Shown here piece after piece: positions 7,885 through 14,691 of a DNA stretch of 22,527 bases. How positions within the stretch are numbered: the stretch's first letter is position 1; every line of letters begins with the position of its first letter. A program made the position numbers and the translations under genes. The notes under the pieces are model-generated. The model did no database searches, had not been told where the DNA came from, and worked only from the letters and a program-made list of their open reading frames with translations. Location of the stretch: IMG/VR virus record IMGVR_UViG_3300014501_000084, positions 1 through 22,527 of that record; one strand, written 5' to 3'. This DNA comes from a virus.

Positions 7885-8772
7885 TCACCTCATCACCCGC
7901 TTCAGCCTGTATCCCGACCACTGCGGCGCCAGCACCGGCGTCGCGTTCCCCCGCCTCACTCCGTCCGCCTTCAACATGGTCAGGATGGCTTTCTCGTATA
8001 GCGCCTCTTCGAGCTCCGCGCCGGCATAGTCTTTCTGTTTGCGCTTGATGTCCGCCCGGCCGCCGCACAGCAGCACGTTGTCCGAAACGAACGGCAGCGG
8101 CGCCGATGAGGTGTTCGCTCCGCTGAATCCCGCCGTGGCTTTCTGGTACCGCAGCGGATAGCCCTGCGCGAGCTTCGGCGGCGGAAAGAACTGGATCTGA
8201 TGGTTCACCGGCGGCGCCGCTTCATTCGTGTCGCACGTCACCGCGTACGCCGTCACCGTTCCCGGACAGTTCGGCTGCCCCAGATACCCGAATCCTTCGC
8301 CCAGCAATTGCCGCTCGGTCCAGTCCTCGAGCGGAACTCCCATCACCGGACTCACCACCGAAAGCACCGTCTTCGTCGTCGCCGGCAGCACGTACTCGTC
8401 CTGAAAAATGGAGAAGCCCGCCGTCAGGTTCGTCGAGCCTTCATAATTGCGATCGAGCGTCCCGTGCGTCGCGTCGACCCACGTGAATGCATAAATCGCC
8501 GTGTCGCTCGACACCCGGAACTTCATCCCCGTCATCCCGGCCGTGAGCACCGTGCCCGTCCCCTCCACTGCGGTCGAGCCTTGCGTCACGCTCACAGTCC
8601 CCGTCTGATAAGCGGCCGTCGTTTCGAGAACCGCCTTCACCTCCAGGCCCTTCCACGGATAGCGGTCCAGCACGTCCCCGTACCGCGTGTTCAAATACCC
8701 GTCGATCAGGTCCGGCGAGATTTCCGCAGCGCTCTGCTGCAACAACAATCGAAGCTGGCCCCAGGTCGACAT
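7885..8772 (-). CDS. Head-tail adaptor-like protein
   Basis: 295 residues. The N-terminus (MSTWGQLRLLLQQSAAEIS then LIDGYLNTRYGDVLDRYPW) resembles phage adaptor/tail-accessory proteins that dock on the portal, a short helix pair preceding a beta domain. The middle is beta-rich and the C-terminus is helical (KRKQKDYAGAELEEALYEKA), then basic. The start lies one base after the TGA of the fibre gene. A P22 gp4-like role is plausible from the N-terminal pattern and from the nozzle-like protein downstream; it could also be another structural connector. No catalytic motif is seen. Confidence 0.65.
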   Translation of the reverse strand: MSTWGQLRLLLQQSAAEISPDLIDGYLNTRYGDVLDRYPWKGLEVKAVLETTAAYQTGTVSVTQGSTAVEGTGTVLTAGMTGMKFRVSSDTAIYAFTWVDATHGTLDRNYEGSTNLTAGFSIFQDEYVLPATTKTVLSVVSPVMGVPLEDWTERQLLGEGFGYLGQPNCPGTVTAYAVTCDTNEAAPPVNHQIQFFPPPKLAQGYPLRYQKATAGFSGANTSSAPLPFVSDNVLLCGGRADIKRKQKDYAGAELEEALYEKAILTMLKADGVRRGNATPVLAPQWSGYRLKRVMR

Positions 8773-8773
8773 T

Positions 8774-10045
8774 TCAGATCACCAGCGTCCAGGTGTTCGC
8801 CGCGCTGCACCAGTACAGATGAGGGACCGCGCTCGTGTAGAAATCACGCCCGGCCGTGCAGTTTCCCGAAGGCGCTCCGGAGCCGGTAAAGAAGCGGGCG
8901 CTCGTAAGCGGATCCGTCGAAAGCGTCTGCACCCCCGTCGACGGATCGCTGCTGGACGCCATTCCCGGCCCCACTGCGATCACCGTGCGGCCCAGAAACG
9001 GCCGCTTGTCCATCGTCCCCTCGTTAGTCGAGTCCCAGTTATTCGCCGCGAACGTCGACACCCACAGCGGTACTGAGTCGACCGGGAATCCCGTGACCCC
9101 CGTCGCCACCGCAATCCCGGCCGACCCCGTCAGCGTCGCCGCCGAGTTATGCCCCGCCGTCAGCACCTGCAGCGACGACAGATACCAGTACACCGTTCCG
9201 CTCGTGACCGTTCCGCTGATCCCCACCGTCACCGGCACGGTCGCAATAAACGGCACCACTCCCACGTACAGAATTCCGGGAGTCGTCGACGAGCAGCTCG
9301 CGCACATCGTCTCCACCGCGATCGACGTAACCGTTACCGCGAAGTCCAGAAGCTGGGACGCCATCACTGCGCTGCCCCCTCCGCTCGCGCCGCAGTTCCC
9401 ATTGACCAGCAGAGCGTTCGTTCCGGTGCCGCAACCCGACCCGGTCCACAGCGCCGCCGCGGCCGCCTGTGTGAAACTTGAGGCATTCAGCTTCGCCGTC
9501 AGCGCGGCCGCCAGGTCCGTCTGATTCGCCAACGTCCCGCCAATGCCTCCCCAGGTCGCGCTCCCGCCGCCTCCGATCGCGCCGCAGGTGCCCCCCACCA
9601 GCAGAGCATTCGCTCCGTTACCGCACCCCGATCCGGTCCACAGCGCCGCCGCGGCCGCTTGAGTGAAACCTGATGCGTTCAGCTTCGCCGTCAGCGCCGC
9701 CGCCAGGTCCGTCTGATTCGCCAGCGTCCCGACGATGCCTCCCCAGGTCGCGGCTCCAGCCGCGCACGCGGTCGATGTTCCGTTTACCAGCAGGCACCAG
9801 GTGGGCGATCCCTGCGCCGCGTCGATCCGTCCCAGCGCATTAATGATCGCCGCATGCCCCGCCGCGAATAACGCCCCCGGCGCAATGTAAGAGGAAGCCC
9901 CCGGAGTCGCCGGCGTCGAGTTCGGATCCACCGCCTGCGAGAACGCGCCAGGCGCCAGGCGCCAGAGCGCCAGAAAAAACAAAAGTGCGGAGGCCCGTGT
10001 TGGTGTTACTCGCGCCTGGCCCCTGGCGCCTGGCGCCTTCTTCAC
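8774..10045 (-). CDS. Repeat-bearing tail fibre with signal-like N-terminus
   Basis: 423 residues from GTG 10045, which overlaps the preceding stop as GTGA and has GGAG 8 bases upstream. The N-terminus is basic (VKKAPGARGQAR) followed by a hydrophobic core (ALLFFLALWRLAPGAFS, residues 20-36) and a plausible cleavage site near AFSQA. Residues 100-163 and 164-227 form two near-identical 64-residue repeats (TWGGI.GTLANQTDLAAAL then WTGSGCG and NALLV), preceded by a partial copy of the repeat's end. TWG.I.GTL..QTDL is a motif familiar from phage tail-fibre shafts. The C-terminal domain has beta-rich sequence and Cys (MCASCSS, SGNCTAGRDF) and ends with HLYWCSAANTWTLVI, which could be a receptor-binding or trimerising tip. 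A signal peptide on a virion fibre is unusual; a downstream start such as GTG at codon 39 cannot be excluded but has no Shine-Dalgarno sequence. Confidence 0.75.
   Translation of the reverse strand: MKKAPGARGQARVTPTRASALLFFLALWRLAPGAFSQAVDPNSTPATPGASSYIAPGALFAAGHAAIINALGRIDAAQGSPTWCLLVNGTSTACAAGAATWGGIVGTLANQTDLAAALTAKLNASGFTQAAAAALWTGSGCGNGANALLVGGTCGAIGGGGSATWGGIGGTLANQTDLAAALTAKLNASSFTQAAAAALWTGSGCGTGTNALLVNGNCGASGGGSAVMASQLLDFAVTVTSIAVETMCASCSSTTPGILYVGVVPFIATVPVTVGISGTVTSGTVYWYLSSLQVLTAGHNSAATLTGSAGIAVATGVTGFPVDSVPLWVSTFAANNWDSTNEGTMDKRPFLGRTVIAVGPGMASSSDPSTGVQTLSTDPLTSARFFTGSGAPSGNCTAGRDFYTSAVPHLYWCSAANTWTLVI
9365..9748 (-). repeat. Two 192-bp in-frame repeats in the fibre gene
   Basis: The segment CCAGGTCGCG occurs at 9551 and 9743 on the plus strand, 192 bases apart (64 codons). 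The two units are nearly identical at DNA level over most of their length, indicating a recent duplication or gene conversion. Confidence 0.9.
9945..9973 (+). repeat. Heptamer array, GCGCCAG type, inverted orientation
   Basis: Here GCGCCAG units read on the plus strand, opposite to other arrays: three GCGCCAG units plus AGAGCGCCAG. On the coding strand it is translated as LALWRLAPGA, the core of the fibre's signal-like segment. Confidence 0.85.
9951..10037 (-). other. Large hairpin at the 5' end of the fibre coding sequence
   Basis: Bases 9951-9965 are the exact reverse complement of 10023-10037 (15 bp), and GCCAG/CTGGC extends the pairing inward after a small internal loop; the terminal loop is about 42 bases. 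Both arms are heptamer arrays in opposite orientation. In mRNA the stem would start about 8 bases downstream of the GTG start codon. Effect on translation is inferred. Confidence 0.7.
10013..10043 (-). repeat. Heptamer array, GCGCCAG type
   Basis: On the minus strand TGAAGAAG, then GCGCCAG, GCGCCAG, GGGCCAG and GCGCGAG. It starts at the TGA of the 128-residue gene and is translated as the basic N-terminus (KKAPGARGQAR) of the fibre. Confidence 0.9.
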
Positions 10046-10428
10046 TGAAGTATCTCCGCGCTCAGCGAGTACGTGTAGCTCGACGCATCCCCCACCGCGA
10101 TCGACACGTCCCACTGCACCGGAGCCGGCCGGTTCTGGCACTCCTCTATATTTCCTTGCTTCGCCGTCGACAGCAGGCCCAGGCCCATTTCGTAGCAGTA
10201 GCACCCGGTCGCGATGATCGCCGTCCCGCCCGTCGACAGGTTCACCGTCGCGCCGCTGATCTTGTCGTACCCGCGAATAATCGGCTGCAACCCGCCCGTC
10301 CCGCTCGCAGCCGTGATATTCAAATACAGCCGCAGCGCCCGCGCCGTCGCCTCGTTCTGCACCGCGCACGCAACCGTAGCCGTCCGCGCCGCACTCGGAA
10401 GTAAAGATCGCTGTACGTTGAAATCCAT
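10042..10428 (-). CDS. Hypothetical virion-associated protein, 128 aa
   Basis: ATG 10428 is preceded by AGAAG, a weak ribosome binding site. The protein is beta-rich with a probable jelly-roll-like alternation of strands (ATVACAVQNEAT, ALRLYLNITAASGTGGL, VNLSTGGTAIIATGCYCYEM, DVSIAVGDASSYTYSLSAEI). No catalytic motif is apparent. It resembles small accessory or decoration proteins in composition and lies between two structural genes, so a virion role is likely. The stop overlaps the fibre start as GTGA. I do not recognise the family. Confidence 0.65.
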   Translation of the reverse strand: MDFNVQRSLLPSAARTATVACAVQNEATARALRLYLNITAASGTGGLQPIIRGYDKISGATVNLSTGGTAIIATGCYCYEMGLGLLSTAKQGNIEECQNRPAPVQWDVSIAVGDASSYTYSLSAEILQ

Positions 10429-10436
10429 GGTGGTTT

Positions 10437-10508
10437 TCTTCTGGCTCCTGACTCGTTGGGGGTGAACTCTCGTTCACCTGTAAAATGTCTCCTGACTCCT
10501 TCTTCTTC
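10437..10508 (-). repeat. Heptamer array, GAGTCAG type, interrupted by a hairpin
   Basis: On the minus strand GAAGAAG, GAGTCAG, GAG at 10508-10489, then a ~34-base insert with a hairpin, then GAGTCAG and GAGCCAG at 10455-10437. Looks like one array split by the hairpin segment, or two short arrays. Confidence 0.75.
10461..10478 (-). other. Hairpin with GAGA tetraloop
   Basis: GGTGAAC (10461-10467) and GTTCACC (10472-10478) form a 7-bp perfect stem. On the minus strand the loop is GAGA, a GNRA tetraloop closed by C-G. No T-tract follows, so it is not a standard intrinsic terminator. The stem matches one arm of the hairpin after the terminase gene. Confidence 0.75.
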
Positions 10509-10524
10509 GGCAGCTCCGCCGCCG

Positions 10525-11562
10525 CTAGCTCTTCACCACCACGCCGTTCGCGTTCAGCGCCATTCCCGACCCGAACACGCAGGAGCAATAGATGGTCTGC
10601 ACGCCGGATGCGCTGTTGAGCGCCCACACCGTCACCGTCACGTTGCCGAAATGCCCCACCGCGCTGCAGTTGGCAATCGGCGTGGTGTTGGTGTTGTTGA
10701 TATTCGTCTCGATCTCGAACACTCCCGCGAACGCGGATGGCGTGAACAGCAGGTTGTGTTCCGTGATCGGCGACGTCCCGGTCGCCACGATGCTGGGGGT
10801 TGGCACCACCCAGACGTTTTGCAGGTTCGCGGTGGGAGACGCGCCGTTCGCCAGGGTTTCGGTGCTGCTCAAGAGCGCCGCGTAGGGCGGCACGCCGGCC
10901 TGCGCCACTTGCGGCGCGGCCCCGATTATGTAGCCGCTCCCGCACATCGCCGCCAGAAATATCGGTTCACCGGTATTCGCCAGCAGCGCGATCGCGGCAT
11001 TGAGTACCGTGCTGGTGATCGGCGTGGCCGCCGTTCCCTGCGCCGTGTTCGTGGAGAAGCTGGCCCAATGCGAGGAGATGGCATTATCGAGCGCCGGCGC
11101 TAAGCCGGCTCCCATGCGGTTCGCCAGGTCCGCGATCAGCGTCGGATTCGCCACCGTCAGATCCACCGGCACCTGCTCGCAAAAAGTGTTCCGCGTGGCA
11201 GGGGACAGCGTCACCGTCGTCGGCCCCGCGAAAACGTAGGTGTAGCTCGCCCCCAGGCTCGAATAGCCGCTCGCCGGCTCCTGCTGCGGCATCAGGCAGA
11301 TGCGAGTCAGATACGCGCTGTACTTCGCCAGCGCCTCAGCCGCCAGCGGCGCCAGCGCGCTGCAGAGCCCCTGCACCTGCAAGTTCGACGGAGTCGCCAG
11401 CGTAGTCCCCGGAGGCTTCGAGTACTGCACCAGCGGCGCCACCGGCGCCACAATCACGCCTTGCCCGTCGATGACCTTGAGATAGCTCCCGTCCAGCTTG
11501 CTGATGACCGACAGCGGCGCGCTGATGTTGGTCCCGCCGTCCGGCTGATTGATGCTCGGCAT
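10525..11562 (-). CDS. Structural protein, possible second capsid-fold protein
   Basis: 345 residues from ATG 11562, which has a good GAGGGGGA Shine-Dalgarno sequence about 6 bases upstream. After an N-terminal segment (PSINQPDGGTNISAPLSVI) comes a helical part (LCSALAPLAAEALAKYSAY), then LIADLANRMGAGLAPALDNA, a pattern seen in the spine-helix region of P22-coat-like proteins, followed by FSTNTAQGTAATPITSTVLN and beta-rich Ala/Thr/Asn sequence to the end. It directly follows the major capsid gene and has an equally strong ribosome binding site, consistent with an abundant product. Candidates are a second HK97-fold subunit, a minor capsid protein or a tail/fibre protein. I cannot decide from motifs alone. 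Confidence 0.7.
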   Translation of the reverse strand: MPSINQPDGGTNISAPLSVISKLDGSYLKVIDGQGVIVAPVAPLVQYSKPPGTTLATPSNLQVQGLCSALAPLAAEALAKYSAYLTRICLMPQQEPASGYSSLGASYTYVFAGPTTVTLSPATRNTFCEQVPVDLTVANPTLIADLANRMGAGLAPALDNAISSHWASFSTNTAQGTAATPITSTVLNAAIALLANTGEPIFLAAMCGSGYIIGAAPQVAQAGVPPYAALLSSTETLANGASPTANLQNVWVVPTPSIVATGTSPITEHNLLFTPSAFAGVFEIETNINNTNTTPIANCSAVGHFGNVTVTVWALNSASGVQTIYCSCVFGSGMALNANGVVVKS

Positions 11563-11585
11563 GAAAAATTCCCCCTCGCTTTTCT

Positions 11586-11611
11586 TACTGGCCCCTGGCC
11601 GCTGGCCCCTA
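11586..11611 (-). repeat. Heptamer array, GGGCCAG type
   Basis: Starts at the TAG stop of the major capsid gene: on the minus strand TAG, then GGGCCAG, CGGCCAG, GGGCCAG, TAAG. Confidence 0.85.
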
Positions 11612-12538
11612 GCTCGAAGGAACCCCGTAGATCCCGTAGAACCCGTTGAAGCCCACCGCAAACCGCATCCACCCCATCGTCTCGATCGACCGCGACCGGA
11701 ACTCGATGTGATGCTCCGTGTTGAACGGCTCCCGGTTATAGAACCGCAGCTCCGTCTCCGCCACGTCGCCTTCAATCATCCACGCCCCCGGATCCGTCAG
11801 GTAGTCGTACACGAACAACTGGTCGAAGCTCGGCATCCCCACGTTCTGCTTGAACGCGTTGATCGCCCGGTTCGCCGTGTCGCTTCGCTCGACGCCCTTC
11901 AGCAGCTCCGCGCCCTGATACGCCAACTGCGGCGGCACGATCAGCTTCTTCGGAGGAATGCGTACTTTCTTGCCCGCATGGTCGACCGTCAGCCGCATGT
12001 CGCTCAGCGCCAGGCGAATGCTCGTCACACTCGGCTGCGCCGGTACCGCCGCTCTGTTCGTCTGCGTTCCGCCGCTCTTCACCAGCGGATGCGCCGTCGA
12101 GAACAGCGTCACCCCGTCCGGACCGTTCGCTCCCGTGAACCCGGTGTTGATGACGTTCGCCGCCACATACTCCCGCGTCTCGTGAGCCGACTTGCCCAGC
12201 TCCACCGCCATCTTCCGCACCACGCCCCACTTGTCGTCGTCCATCGCGATCCGCGAGACCTTGTAGCCCAGCGAATACTGCGCCGGCTGATAGGTCTGAT
12301 TGAACCCGGGCACGGACACATCGAAGAATCCGTCGGTCGCTTCCGGCGTCACCGCCATCTGTCCGAACCCGCTCACCTCGGTCGTCTGCTCGATCGACCG
12401 CGTGGACGACATCACCCGGAAGATCTCCGGATACTCGTCCGGATACTGCGCGTAGCGCGCCATCACCACTTCGTCGATCGCCGGCAGCATGGTCTTTAAA
12501 TAAAGATCCGGTGTACTCTGCCGAATGAAAATCGCCAT
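11609..12538 (-). CDS. Major capsid protein (Mu gpT-like, HK97 fold)
   Basis: 309 residues from ATG 12538, preceded by AGGGGG about 7 bases upstream. The N-terminus (LYLKTMLPAIDEVVMARYAQYPDEYPEIF) and the conserved STAHPLVKSGGTQTN region (near residue 150), followed by RLALSDMRLTVDHAGKKVRI and LIVPPQL, are what I recognise from Mu gpT-type major head subunits. The C-terminus contains WMIEGDVAETELRFYNRE and HHIEFRSRSIETMGW, typical of the last strands of the A-domain/P-domain. About 415 copies per head would be typical of the fold in a T=7 shell. The gene has the longest untranslated leader in the window (124 bases), with two hairpins. Position after scaffold and decoration-type genes fits. 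Confidence 0.9.
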   Translation of the reverse strand: MAIFIRQSTPDLYLKTMLPAIDEVVMARYAQYPDEYPEIFRVMSSTRSIEQTTEVSGFGQMAVTPEATDGFFDVSVPGFNQTYQPAQYSLGYKVSRIAMDDDKWGVVRKMAVELGKSAHETREYVAANVINTGFTGANGPDGVTLFSTAHPLVKSGGTQTNRAAVPAQPSVTSIRLALSDMRLTVDHAGKKVRIPPKKLIVPPQLAYQGAELLKGVERSDTANRAINAFKQNVGMPSFDQLFVYDYLTDPGAWMIEGDVAETELRFYNREPFNTEHHIEFRSRSIETMGWMRFAVGFNGFYGIYGVPSS

Positions 12539-12545
12539 AAAACGT

Positions 12546-12553
12546 CCCCCTCT
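12546..12553 (-). promoter_or_regulatory. Strong ribosome binding site of the major capsid gene
   Basis: AGAGGGGG on the minus strand, 7 bases before ATG 12538. One of the best matches to a Shine-Dalgarno sequence in the window; fits a highly expressed capsid gene. Confidence 0.75.
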
Positions 12554-12561
12554 ATCTCTTC

Positions 12562-12586
12562 GGGGAGGCGTCTCTGTGCGCCCCCC
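12562..12586 (-). other. Leader hairpin 2 of the major capsid gene
   Basis: On the minus strand GGGGGGCG pairs with CGCC-T-CCCC (8 bp with one bulged T) around an 8-base loop. It lies 8 bases upstream of the ribosome binding site. It may protect the mRNA 5' end or regulate translation; no evidence chooses between these. Confidence 0.6.
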
Positions 12587-12605
12587 TCCTCATTTCCTTC
12601 AGCCA

Positions 12606-12628
12606 CAAGCACCGAAGTCCCGTGCTTG
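12606..12628 (-). other. Leader hairpin 1 of the major capsid gene
   Basis: CAAGCAC (12606-12612) and GTGCTTG (12622-12628) form a perfect 7-bp stem with a 9-base loop. There is no following T-tract on the minus strand, so it is not a typical terminator. Confidence 0.7.
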
Positions 12629-12632
12629 CGTT

Positions 12633-12665
12633 GCCTGGCGCCTGGCGCCTGGCGCGCGGCGCCTA
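12633..12665 (-). repeat. Heptamer array, GCGCCAG type
   Basis: Starts at the TAG stop of the decoration-type gene: on the minus strand TAG, a GCGCC/GCGCGCCAG variant, then GCGCCAG, GCGCCAG. Occupies the first part of the capsid leader. Confidence 0.85.
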
Positions 12666-13241
12666 AACTCCCGCCACCTGATTTTCCAGCTGATGCCGAT
12701 TGATCTTCACTTCGACAATCGCGTACGCGGCTTCCACGTTCGGAGCCTGCGGCAGCATGCCGTTGATCTTCAAATCCAGCGTGTTTGTCGTCGCGTTGCC
12801 CGTATCCTCGACGTACATCGCCGAATGCAGCGCGCCCGCGGCGGCCGCCGTGTTGGCCACATTCGCGTTCCGGCCGCCGTGCGTCGCCACCGTGAACGTC
12901 GTCGGCACATCGTTGCCGAACATCGCCGCGAACAGCGCCATCGGATCGTCCATCACCATGAAATATTGCAGCAGCGACGGCTTCCCGCCGTTCAACACCG
13001 CTCCCAGAATCGGAGTCGTTCCCGGAGTCCCCTGGCTATACGACTCGATGTTCCGCATCGCCGGCGCCGGGAAACCCGTGTCCGACACCGAGGAGCTCGC
13101 CACCAGCGTCACCAGGTCGTTCTGAAAAATAGTGTGCGAGTCGCTCGCCGGCTGCGCGTACTGCTTCACCCGTCCCGGCGATCCCGTCAGCCCCGCCGCC
13201 AGCGGCCGAAACCCGAACGCCGTCTGATTAACATTCGACAT
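12663..13241 (-). CDS. Capsid decoration-type structural protein
   Basis: 192 residues from ATG 13241, with a GGGGGG Shine-Dalgarno tract 8 bases upstream. The pattern FGFRPLAAGLTGSPGRVKQY near the start, IFQNDLVTL, a GAVLNGG turn, MVMDDPMALF, a 'NANVANT' segment, and a C-terminal AYAIVEVKINRHQ recall a family found next to phage capsid genes (short beta-barrel-like proteins starting with AFGFRP and ending with a VEV.IN.H motif). That family is poorly characterised and is often suspected to decorate or stabilise the shell. Located directly upstream of the major capsid gene in the operon, which fits. No enzymatic motif seen. Confidence 0.7.
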   Translation of the reverse strand: MSNVNQTAFGFRPLAAGLTGSPGRVKQYAQPASDSHTIFQNDLVTLVASSSVSDTGFPAPAMRNIESYSQGTPGTTPILGAVLNGGKPSLLQYFMVMDDPMALFAAMFGNDVPTTFTVATHGGRNANVANTAAAAGALHSAMYVEDTGNATTNTLDLKINGMLPQAPNVEAAYAIVEVKINRHQLENQVAGV

Positions 13242-13256
13242 TTAAAAAATCCCCCC

Positions 13257-13273
13257 GCCAGTCTTGTGCTGGC
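13257..13273. other. Short hairpin upstream of the decoration-type gene
   Basis: GCCAG (13257-13261) and CTGGC (13269-13273) with a 7-base loop. On the plus strand it is followed by TTTTCTTT and on the minus strand by GGGGGGATTTTTT, so it looks weakly terminator-like either way. The stem is only 5 bp, and the minus-strand G-tract serves as the ribosome binding site of the downstream gene. Confidence 0.35.
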
Positions 13274-13284
13274 TTTTCTTTCCG

Positions 13285-13315
13285 TCTACTGGCTACCAGC
13301 TACTGGCTACTTCTT
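13285..13315 (-). repeat. Heptamer array, TAGCCAG type
   Basis: Starts at the TAA stop of the 191-residue gene: TAAGAAG, then TAGCCAG, TAGCTGG, TAGCCAG, TAG on the minus strand. Confidence 0.85.
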
Positions 13316-13889
13316 AGCGCCCCAGCTCCACGCCGCCCACCGTCGTCAGCGTCATCCCCAGCTTCGAAGCCTCGCTCCGCAGCCGCTCCATACCCTCGCC
13401 GAAACGCTGCTCGGAGGCCGTCACCAGGTCCTGCGAATCCTTGCAGTACTTGTTTCTGCGCGCCTCCGCGATCCGCGTCGGAATCATCCCCATCCAGTCC
13501 AGGCCCACCATGTACGGCTTGCCTTGCCGGTCCAGGCACTTTTCGTAATCCTCGGTGCCGCTCTCCCCCGCAATCACCGGCGTGAAAAACTTGAACGACA
13601 TCCCCGCCGCCGCCGCGCCGTACTCCTGCTTGAAGCGCTTCACGCAGTCTTCCATTTTGTTGGTGGACTGCATGTATTCGCTCTCGTCTTCGGACCACCG
13701 CTGGTCGATCGACTTATCCAGGTCGTCCGCATGCATCTCGATTTCAGGAATGCCCTCGCGCGCAGCGCGTACCTTTTCATCCCGTTCAGCCGTCGACTCG
13801 CGCGACAAACTACGAGGCAGTATCCCCATCGGATCGGAGTTTGCTGGCGCGTGGCCCCTGGCGCCTCGCGCCTTTTTCTTAGTTGCCAA
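13314..13889 (-). CDS. Hypothetical protein between scaffold and decoration genes, 191 aa
   Basis: The upstream-most start is TTG at 13889, which overlaps the scaffold gene end by 11 bases and has AAGGGGG about 6 bases upstream. A downstream ATG at 13829 (MGILPRSLSRE) is possible but lacks a ribosome binding site. The N-terminal ~17 residues (ATKKKARGARGHAPANS) are encoded by a heptamer array. The rest is charged and mostly helical (VRAAREGIPEIEMHADDLDK, QRWSEDESEYMQSTNKMEDC), with a central KFFTPVIAGESGTEDYEKC and a C-terminal coiled-coil-like segment (SEQRFGEGMERLRSEASK). No known fold recognised. Its position in the head gene cluster suggests a capsid-assembly or completion role. Confidence 0.6.
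   Translation of the reverse strand: MATKKKARGARGHAPANSDPMGILPRSLSRESTAERDEKVRAAREGIPEIEMHADDLDKSIDQRWSEDESEYMQSTNKMEDCVKRFKQEYGAAAAGMSFKFFTPVIAGESGTEDYEKCLDRQGKPYMVGLDWMGMIPTRIAEARRNKYCKDSQDLVTASEQRFGEGMERLRSEASKLGMTLTTVGGVELGR
13843..13873 (-). repeat. Heptamer array, GCGCCAG/GGGCCAC type
   Basis: Starts right after the TAA of the scaffold gene: on the minus strand TAAGAAAAAG, then GCGCGAG, GCGCCAG, GGGCCAC, GCGCCAG. Translated as the basic N-terminus of the 191-residue protein. Confidence 0.85.
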
Positions 13890-14691
13890 ACTGGACCCCC
13901 TTCTCCGCCCGAGCCTTCCACTGCTCTACCGTGATGCCCATGCCTTGGCAAATCCTCGCGATCTGCGCCTTGTCCTCGGCCGTCTCCGTCGGACGCGCTT
14001 CTTTCCCCGATGCCCGCCGTCCCGTCGCTCCGCCCGCCGCATTCGCCCGCGCGATCCGTTCGGCCTCGGTCTCGTCGTCGCCCTCGGCCTTGTCCGCCTT
14101 CGCCTTCCGTTGCGCGGCCGTGTCCATCTTGCCTTCGTCGACGAACTGCAGATAGGTCCGCTCGGCCGCCAGTTCCGTCGCCGCCACGCCCTTGATCCCG
14201 TCCTTCGCCAGTGCGCCCAGATTCTGCTTGTACGCTTTGAAGAAGTCGGAGCTCGGGTCCTTCAGCTCCGGAAACCGCTCCACCGCTTTCCCCTCGCGCG
14301 TAACGCGATCGACAGTCCCCGCGATCAGCGACTCCACATCGGCCTGCCGCACAAACCCGCGGGTCTTTAAAACCTCGTCGAGTCCCTTCGCACCCTTGTT
14401 TCCGATCACATCCAACAGGTCGACGTCTGGCTCCGGCTCCGCCGCGGCAGCCGCCGGCTTCGCGGTAGCTTTGCTGTGCCAGTACTGGACAGCAGTGTCT
14501 TTCTCGGCGATAGAAGTCTTGGCCGCATCCAGCTCTTTCGCCTGCGCGGCATTGGCGGTCTTCAGTGTCGCGAGTTCCGCCGCAAGCGCAGCAGCATCAG
14601 CCCCGCCGCCAGCACCAGCGCCAGCTCCGCCCCCGTCACCCCCGCCTGCTTCTTCCCGTAGAGACACCCATCGGTCTGTGAAATTTTTCAT
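13879..14691 (-). CDS. Scaffolding-type protein
   Basis: 270 residues, ATG 14691 overlapping the preceding stop as ATGA. The composition is typical of phage scaffolds: highly charged, Ala/Glu/Lys-rich, no Cys in the first part. A Gly-rich linker (residues 15-30) precedes a coiled-coil segment (about 33-70: AAALAAELATLKTANAAQAK), then an acidic/Pro-rich linker, a helical region (GLDEVLKTRGFV.QADVESLI, ERFPELKDPSSDFFKAYKQN) and a basic C-terminus (QWKARAEKGVQFGN), which is where scaffolds usually bind coat protein. The gene lies upstream of the head genes in the operon. No protease motif is visible in it, so it does not appear to be a protease-scaffold fusion. Confidence 0.75.
   Translation of the reverse strand: MKNFTDRWVSLREEAGGGDGGGAGAGAGGGADAAALAAELATLKTANAAQAKELDAAKTSIAEKDTAVQYWHSKATAKPAAAAAEPEPDVDLLDVIGNKGAKGLDEVLKTRGFVRQADVESLIAGTVDRVTREGKAVERFPELKDPSSDFFKAYKQNLGALAKDGIKGVAATELAAERTYLQFVDEGKMDTAAQRKAKADKAEGDDETEAERIARANAAGGATGRRASGKEARPTETAEDKAQIARICQGMGITVEQWKARAEKGVQFGN

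Noticed and set aside
8774-10945. Long 723-codon minus-strand frame reaching into the 345-aa gene
   Set aside because: Only the part from GTG 10045 looks like a real protein; the upstream part is an out-of-frame shadow of the 128- and 345-aa genes.
13257-13273. Intrinsic terminator
   Set aside because: Stem only 5 bp, and the following G-tract/T-tract on the minus strand is the ribosome binding site region of an expressed gene.
13879-14691. Protease-scaffold fusion
   Set aside because: No catalytic Ser/His motif or protease-like fold in the N-terminal part; sequence is linker and coiled coil.
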